Part shown: one piece after another, positions 61,160 through 64,000 of the stretch
Position numbering within the stretch: position 1 is the first letter of the stretch
Layout: every line of letters starts with the position of its first letter
DNA from: Lamellibrachia columna
Lineage: Eukaryota; Annelida; Polychaeta; Sabellida; Siboglinidae
NCBI GenBank assembly: GCA_963662155.1
Contig: OY759263.1
Coordinates: 20,599,165 to 20,663,164, forward strand
Length of the DNA stretch: 64,000 bases
Reading direction: 5' to 3'
Translations under genes and position numbers: made by a program
The notes under the pieces: generated by a model
Seen by the model: the letters and a program-made list of their open reading frames with translations, nothing else
Database searches by the model: none
Told to the model about the DNA's origin: nothing

Positions 61160-62090
61160 AAAGCCTTTCCTGGGATCGCGACCTTGTCTTGGTGGAACGG
61201 CTGGCGAGCTCCAATGATCCTCAGAGCTCAGAGCGTCTGGAGTGTTGTACTCTGTTGTACTACTGGTAGAGCCACCCGTGGCATACAGGTTTGAGGTGAG
61301 GAGCCGGACTAACAACGATCCAGCCACAACGGCGGAGCAGGCGGAAGAGGACACTGTGAAGGCGGCTGTGAAGGCGGCCTACGCAGCAGGAGGACAGCCC
61401 CCGGTCGTCGTGGCTTATCATGCCACCGGGGTACGGACGTCTTCCTGCCAAGTTTGTGCGACGCCGCTGGCTCCCCGGCTTCCTCACAGTAAACGACACA
61501 GGCTTCTGCCAAGGGTCCACCATCAAAGACTTACGGCGATGCACGAGGGGCAACGGGGACATGACCTGCCAGCATCCTCACTGAAGCCAATACAATCAGC
61601 ATCGAGGCAATGATCATGTAAAATCAGCTCCGCTCGACTGGTCACGGTGTCTGAATGCCAGACTCTCGCCTCCCCCGACAAGTACTATTCTCCCAGCTGA
61701 CTCATGGATTGAGAACCCGTGGTAGACAGAGAAAGAGATTTAAAGACACCGCCAAACACTACACGAAGAAGGGTCATATTAACATCAACACTTGGGAGGA
61801 CATGGCTGCCGACCGTCTACTTTGGAGCCGCAGCATCCACCAGACAGCGGCCCGCTTCGAGAGAGACTGACCGCCTACTTCACGAGGCGGTGAAGCGACA
61901 GAGGAGAAAGGAGAGGGAGATGGCTCAACACCTGCACATCTTCCTTCCACCCGGAACCTCCTGCCCCCACTGCAATAAGATCTGCAAATATAGAATCGGG
62001 ATCCTAAGTCATCTCAGGACCCACGACCAACCCCTGGCAGACGTCATCCTCGTTTCGAGGAACCGCTGATGACCGCCATGCCGCATAAGT
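61160..62090 (+). mobile_element. LINE with 5' region joined to ORF2 C-terminus (internally deleted)
   Basis: Starts tgggatcgcgaccttgtctt and has a GC-rich 5' segment to about 61520 that resembles LINE leader sequence. About 61590-62069 is an ORF2 C-terminus: NQLRSTGHGV, MPDSRLPRQVLFSQLTHG, GRQRKRFKDTAKHY, WEDMAADRLLWSRSIH, then after a frameshift near 61865 RLLHEAVKRQRRKEREMA and a zinc finger with CPHC and HLRTH, ending VILVSRNR and TGA... codons at 62067-62069. The endonuclease and RT core (some 2 kb) are absent between the two parts. This C-terminal type is often annotated as craniofacial development protein 2-like in invertebrates. Confidence is higher for the 3' part than for the 5' part. 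Confidence 0.7.
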
Positions 62091-62109
62091 TGCCTTTGTC
62101 AGTATCGTT

Positions 62110-63112
62110 AAGGAATAGTCGCTTAACTTAAGCAATACGCTCTCACACGATCGATTCTCTCTAACGCAGGATTGCTCGTCTAGTAGTAATTTATAATATG
62201 TCAGGTAGGCGTATAAATGGTTGTACACGTGCCGTTCAAGGGGGTTTCAATAGAATTGGTAGGACAGATATAGGTATGTAATCCATAACTTAGTTCGAGT
62301 GTCCGCTTTTATATAGGGGGACCAATCTGGCCTTCTTCCATGATTTTGGAAAATGCGCCGCGTCGATACTTGCATTGCACATGTTAAATATGTGTGTTGC
62401 AAAGATTTCTGCGCTCAGTTTGAGTGGTTTACAACTGACGCCATCAAGTCCTGTTGCTTTGGTCGTTGATATTTTTCGCAGTTGGTTAAGAACAAATTCG
62501 CGCGAGGATCGTTTGAGTCTTTTGTGCGGTCGAATAGGCGATCTCTGGCCATTATTAATCTAGCCAGATCTGCGTTAAACCAATGAGGTGGCTTGATAGT
62601 TTTGACATGCCTTTCAACAATCACGGCATGTTCATTCAGCACCGAAATGTACAACTGCTCGAATAGGTCCAGTTTGAAGCCAACGTCATGTTGATCAATG
62701 ACGCCGGGACTTTGGTTAGGGGCTCTGTAAACCGGCTTTCATCAAAGTTTTTAAAGTCACGATAGCGGATGGTTTTGTGCATGTTCGTCTTGGCAAAAGG
62801 CAAGGCAAAAAATGGCAAACAAATCTGATAGGCCGACGGACGCCATTGGAATGTATAAGCACGTTTGAAGGGTTGTTTAAGTACACGTGATCGGGACACG
62901 AATTTGATCCCGGGCGTGTAGCTTCGCATATCAGTTGGTCTAGTCCCAACATGACCAAGTCATTATATAACGCGTAGTTTGTGCCTTTGATCAAATCCTT
63001 ATTCACATCCCCCAGGACATAGACGTCAGATCCCAGACATAGCGAGTTGTCAATATCCGAGACAACTTATTGATCTGTTCGTACCACAGTTTTAGAGGGT
63101 CTGTAAATAAAA
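62110..63112 (-). pseudogene. LINE D remnant: endonuclease and N-terminal RT
   Basis: The minus strand reads FIYRPSKT, DIDNSLCLGSDVYVLGDVNK (endonuclease GDxN motif), DLVMLGLDQLICEATRP, SCPDHVYLNNPSN, then a linker with RYRDFKNFDESRF and HWFNADLARLIMARDRLFD. RT entry follows: HFPKSWKKARLVPLYKSGHS, YIPISVLPILLKP, HVYNHLYAYLTYY and LLKLSD, after which it is cut off before the catalytic box. Several frameshifts occur, for example near 62640 and 62840, where the SDH motif should be. The family differs from A, B and the RTE copies. It abuts the 3' end of the LINE at 61160-62090 tail to tail. Confidence 0.78.
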
Positions 63113-63340
63113 CACACAAGAAAAAAACGAACATCTAGGTGGCATTATTTCAGTTCATAGTAATTCTAGGTCATCGCACGCACACGGAACTAGAATATTA
63201 TTTGAGCAATTTCAGTTGGAACGATACTTTAATAAAAACGCTGAATAATCGCTCGTACCCAGACCGAATAACGCGTTTTTACGCTGTTTTTGGGACTCCA
63301 AGATGGCCGATGTACGTAATCGTTAATTACGTGGTCATAG

Positions 63341-63477
63341 CCTCTCCAGTCTATATCTATCTCTATGGTTTCCCCGCCACAAATGACGTAACAGTAGCGT
63401 CTACGCAATTCTCCAGTCTATATCTATCTCTATGGTTTCCCCCCCAACAAATGACGTAACAGTAGCGTCTACGCAAT
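63341..63477. repeat. Tandem duplication of about 67 bp with CRE-like sites
   Basis: Two copies start tctccagtctatatctatct at 63343 and 63410. They differ by one or two bases (ccccgcc versus cccccccaa). Each carries aaatgacgtaacagtagcgt, giving TGACGTAA at 63384 and 63452. Confidence 0.9.
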
Positions 63478-63659
63478 CACGTGACCGGTCCGCTACATAA
63501 CGGAGAACTTACTCAAGTATTGTGAACTCTACATGAAAATGATATCTAACATTCACAATAAGAATGAGTATTCTCATAATGGAGGTTGGTTGTGAGTAAA
63601 TAATTAATTATATTATAATATGTCAAATAAATAAAATAATATATAATGTATAACCAGGG

Positions 63660-63912
63660 ATAAGCTCTCGACTGTCCAGTAACCGGTGACCCGCTCTCGA
63701 CGGTAGTACCATCGTGTAGCCGCTCTCGACGGTAGTACCATCGTGTAGCCGCTCTCGACGGTAGTACCATCGTGTAGCCGCTCTCGACGGTAGTACCATC
63801 GTGTAGCCGCTCTCGACGGTAGTACCATCGTGTAGCCGCTCTCGACGGTAGTACCATCGTGTAGCCGCTCTCGACGGTAGTACCATCGTGTAGCCGCTCT
63901 CGACGGTAGTAC
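63660..63912. repeat. 29-bp minisatellite, homogeneous, 8 units plus one divergent
   Basis: The core cgctctcgacggtagta starts at 63692, 63721, 63750, 63779, 63808, 63837, 63866 and 63895, an exact 29-bp period. A divergent first unit lies at 63662. Because 29 is not a multiple of three, all three frames stay open with the same peptide. It passes directly into tRNA-repeat body sequence (aaatctgaagttaataaac) at 63918. Confidence 0.95.
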
Positions 63913-64000
63913 TAGTCTGAAAAATCTGAAGTTAATAAACATGTAACGCGCACACAATAAATTGGGGAGGCCCGGGATATTTTCTGAAGATGTTGCATTA

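Overview
The window is animal nuclear DNA: intron-rich, AT-rich and dominated by repeats. There is no bacterial-style gene packing and no long host reading frame. The key host signal is a short minus-strand exon at 44652-44724. It encodes the start of a ZEB/zfh-1 family zinc-finger homeobox repressor (peptide RCGRRKQPNPRRKN) and ends in a phase-1 GT splice donor, which is where vertebrate ZEB exon 1 ends. It sits in the only broad CpG-rich stretch (about 43.8-45.5 kb), presumably its promoter. The divergent N-terminus, the mix of CR1-like and RTE-like LINEs and the repeat content suggest a non-vertebrate bilaterian, probably marine. I cannot name the species.

Layout. Positions 1-44.6 kb lie downstream of ZEB exon 1 on the minus strand and are best read as part of a long intron 1. 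This part holds (TA)n tracts, several minisatellites (16-, 21-, 47-bp units and a splice-site-like array), one 2.1 kb CR1-like LINE with a broken ORF (4.77-6.88 kb), smaller LINE remnants (9.7, 16.5-17.3, 31.3, 31.6, 34.3 kb), and quieter islands rich in CAGGTG E-boxes. Positions 43.8-45.5 kb are the CpG-rich promoter and exon 1. Positions 46-64 kb (upstream of ZEB) are a mobile-element graveyard. It contains LINE remnants, tRNA-derived SINEs, a decayed Ulp1/C48-protease plus PHD-finger transposon ORF, a young LINE (B) nested inside an older LINE (A2), (ACGC)n/(GCGT)n tracts, a long GA tract and two related 29-bp minisatellites.

The most unusual system is a dispersed, composite repeat that carries a complete tRNA-His(GTG) gene. 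Four copies occur within 8.3 kb (tRNAs at 51641, 52980, 54274 and 59831; one on the minus strand). The 72-nt tRNA is identical in all four, although the flanks have diverged, acquired insertions and amplified internal modules. The tRNA lies in the middle of the repeat rather than at its 5' end, unlike an ordinary tRNA-headed SINE. Two copies (1 and 4) look nearly identical over about 530 bp, which points to recent duplication.

All identifications come from reading and translating the sequence by eye; no database search was run. Family names for degraded elements are motif-based and boundaries are approximate.
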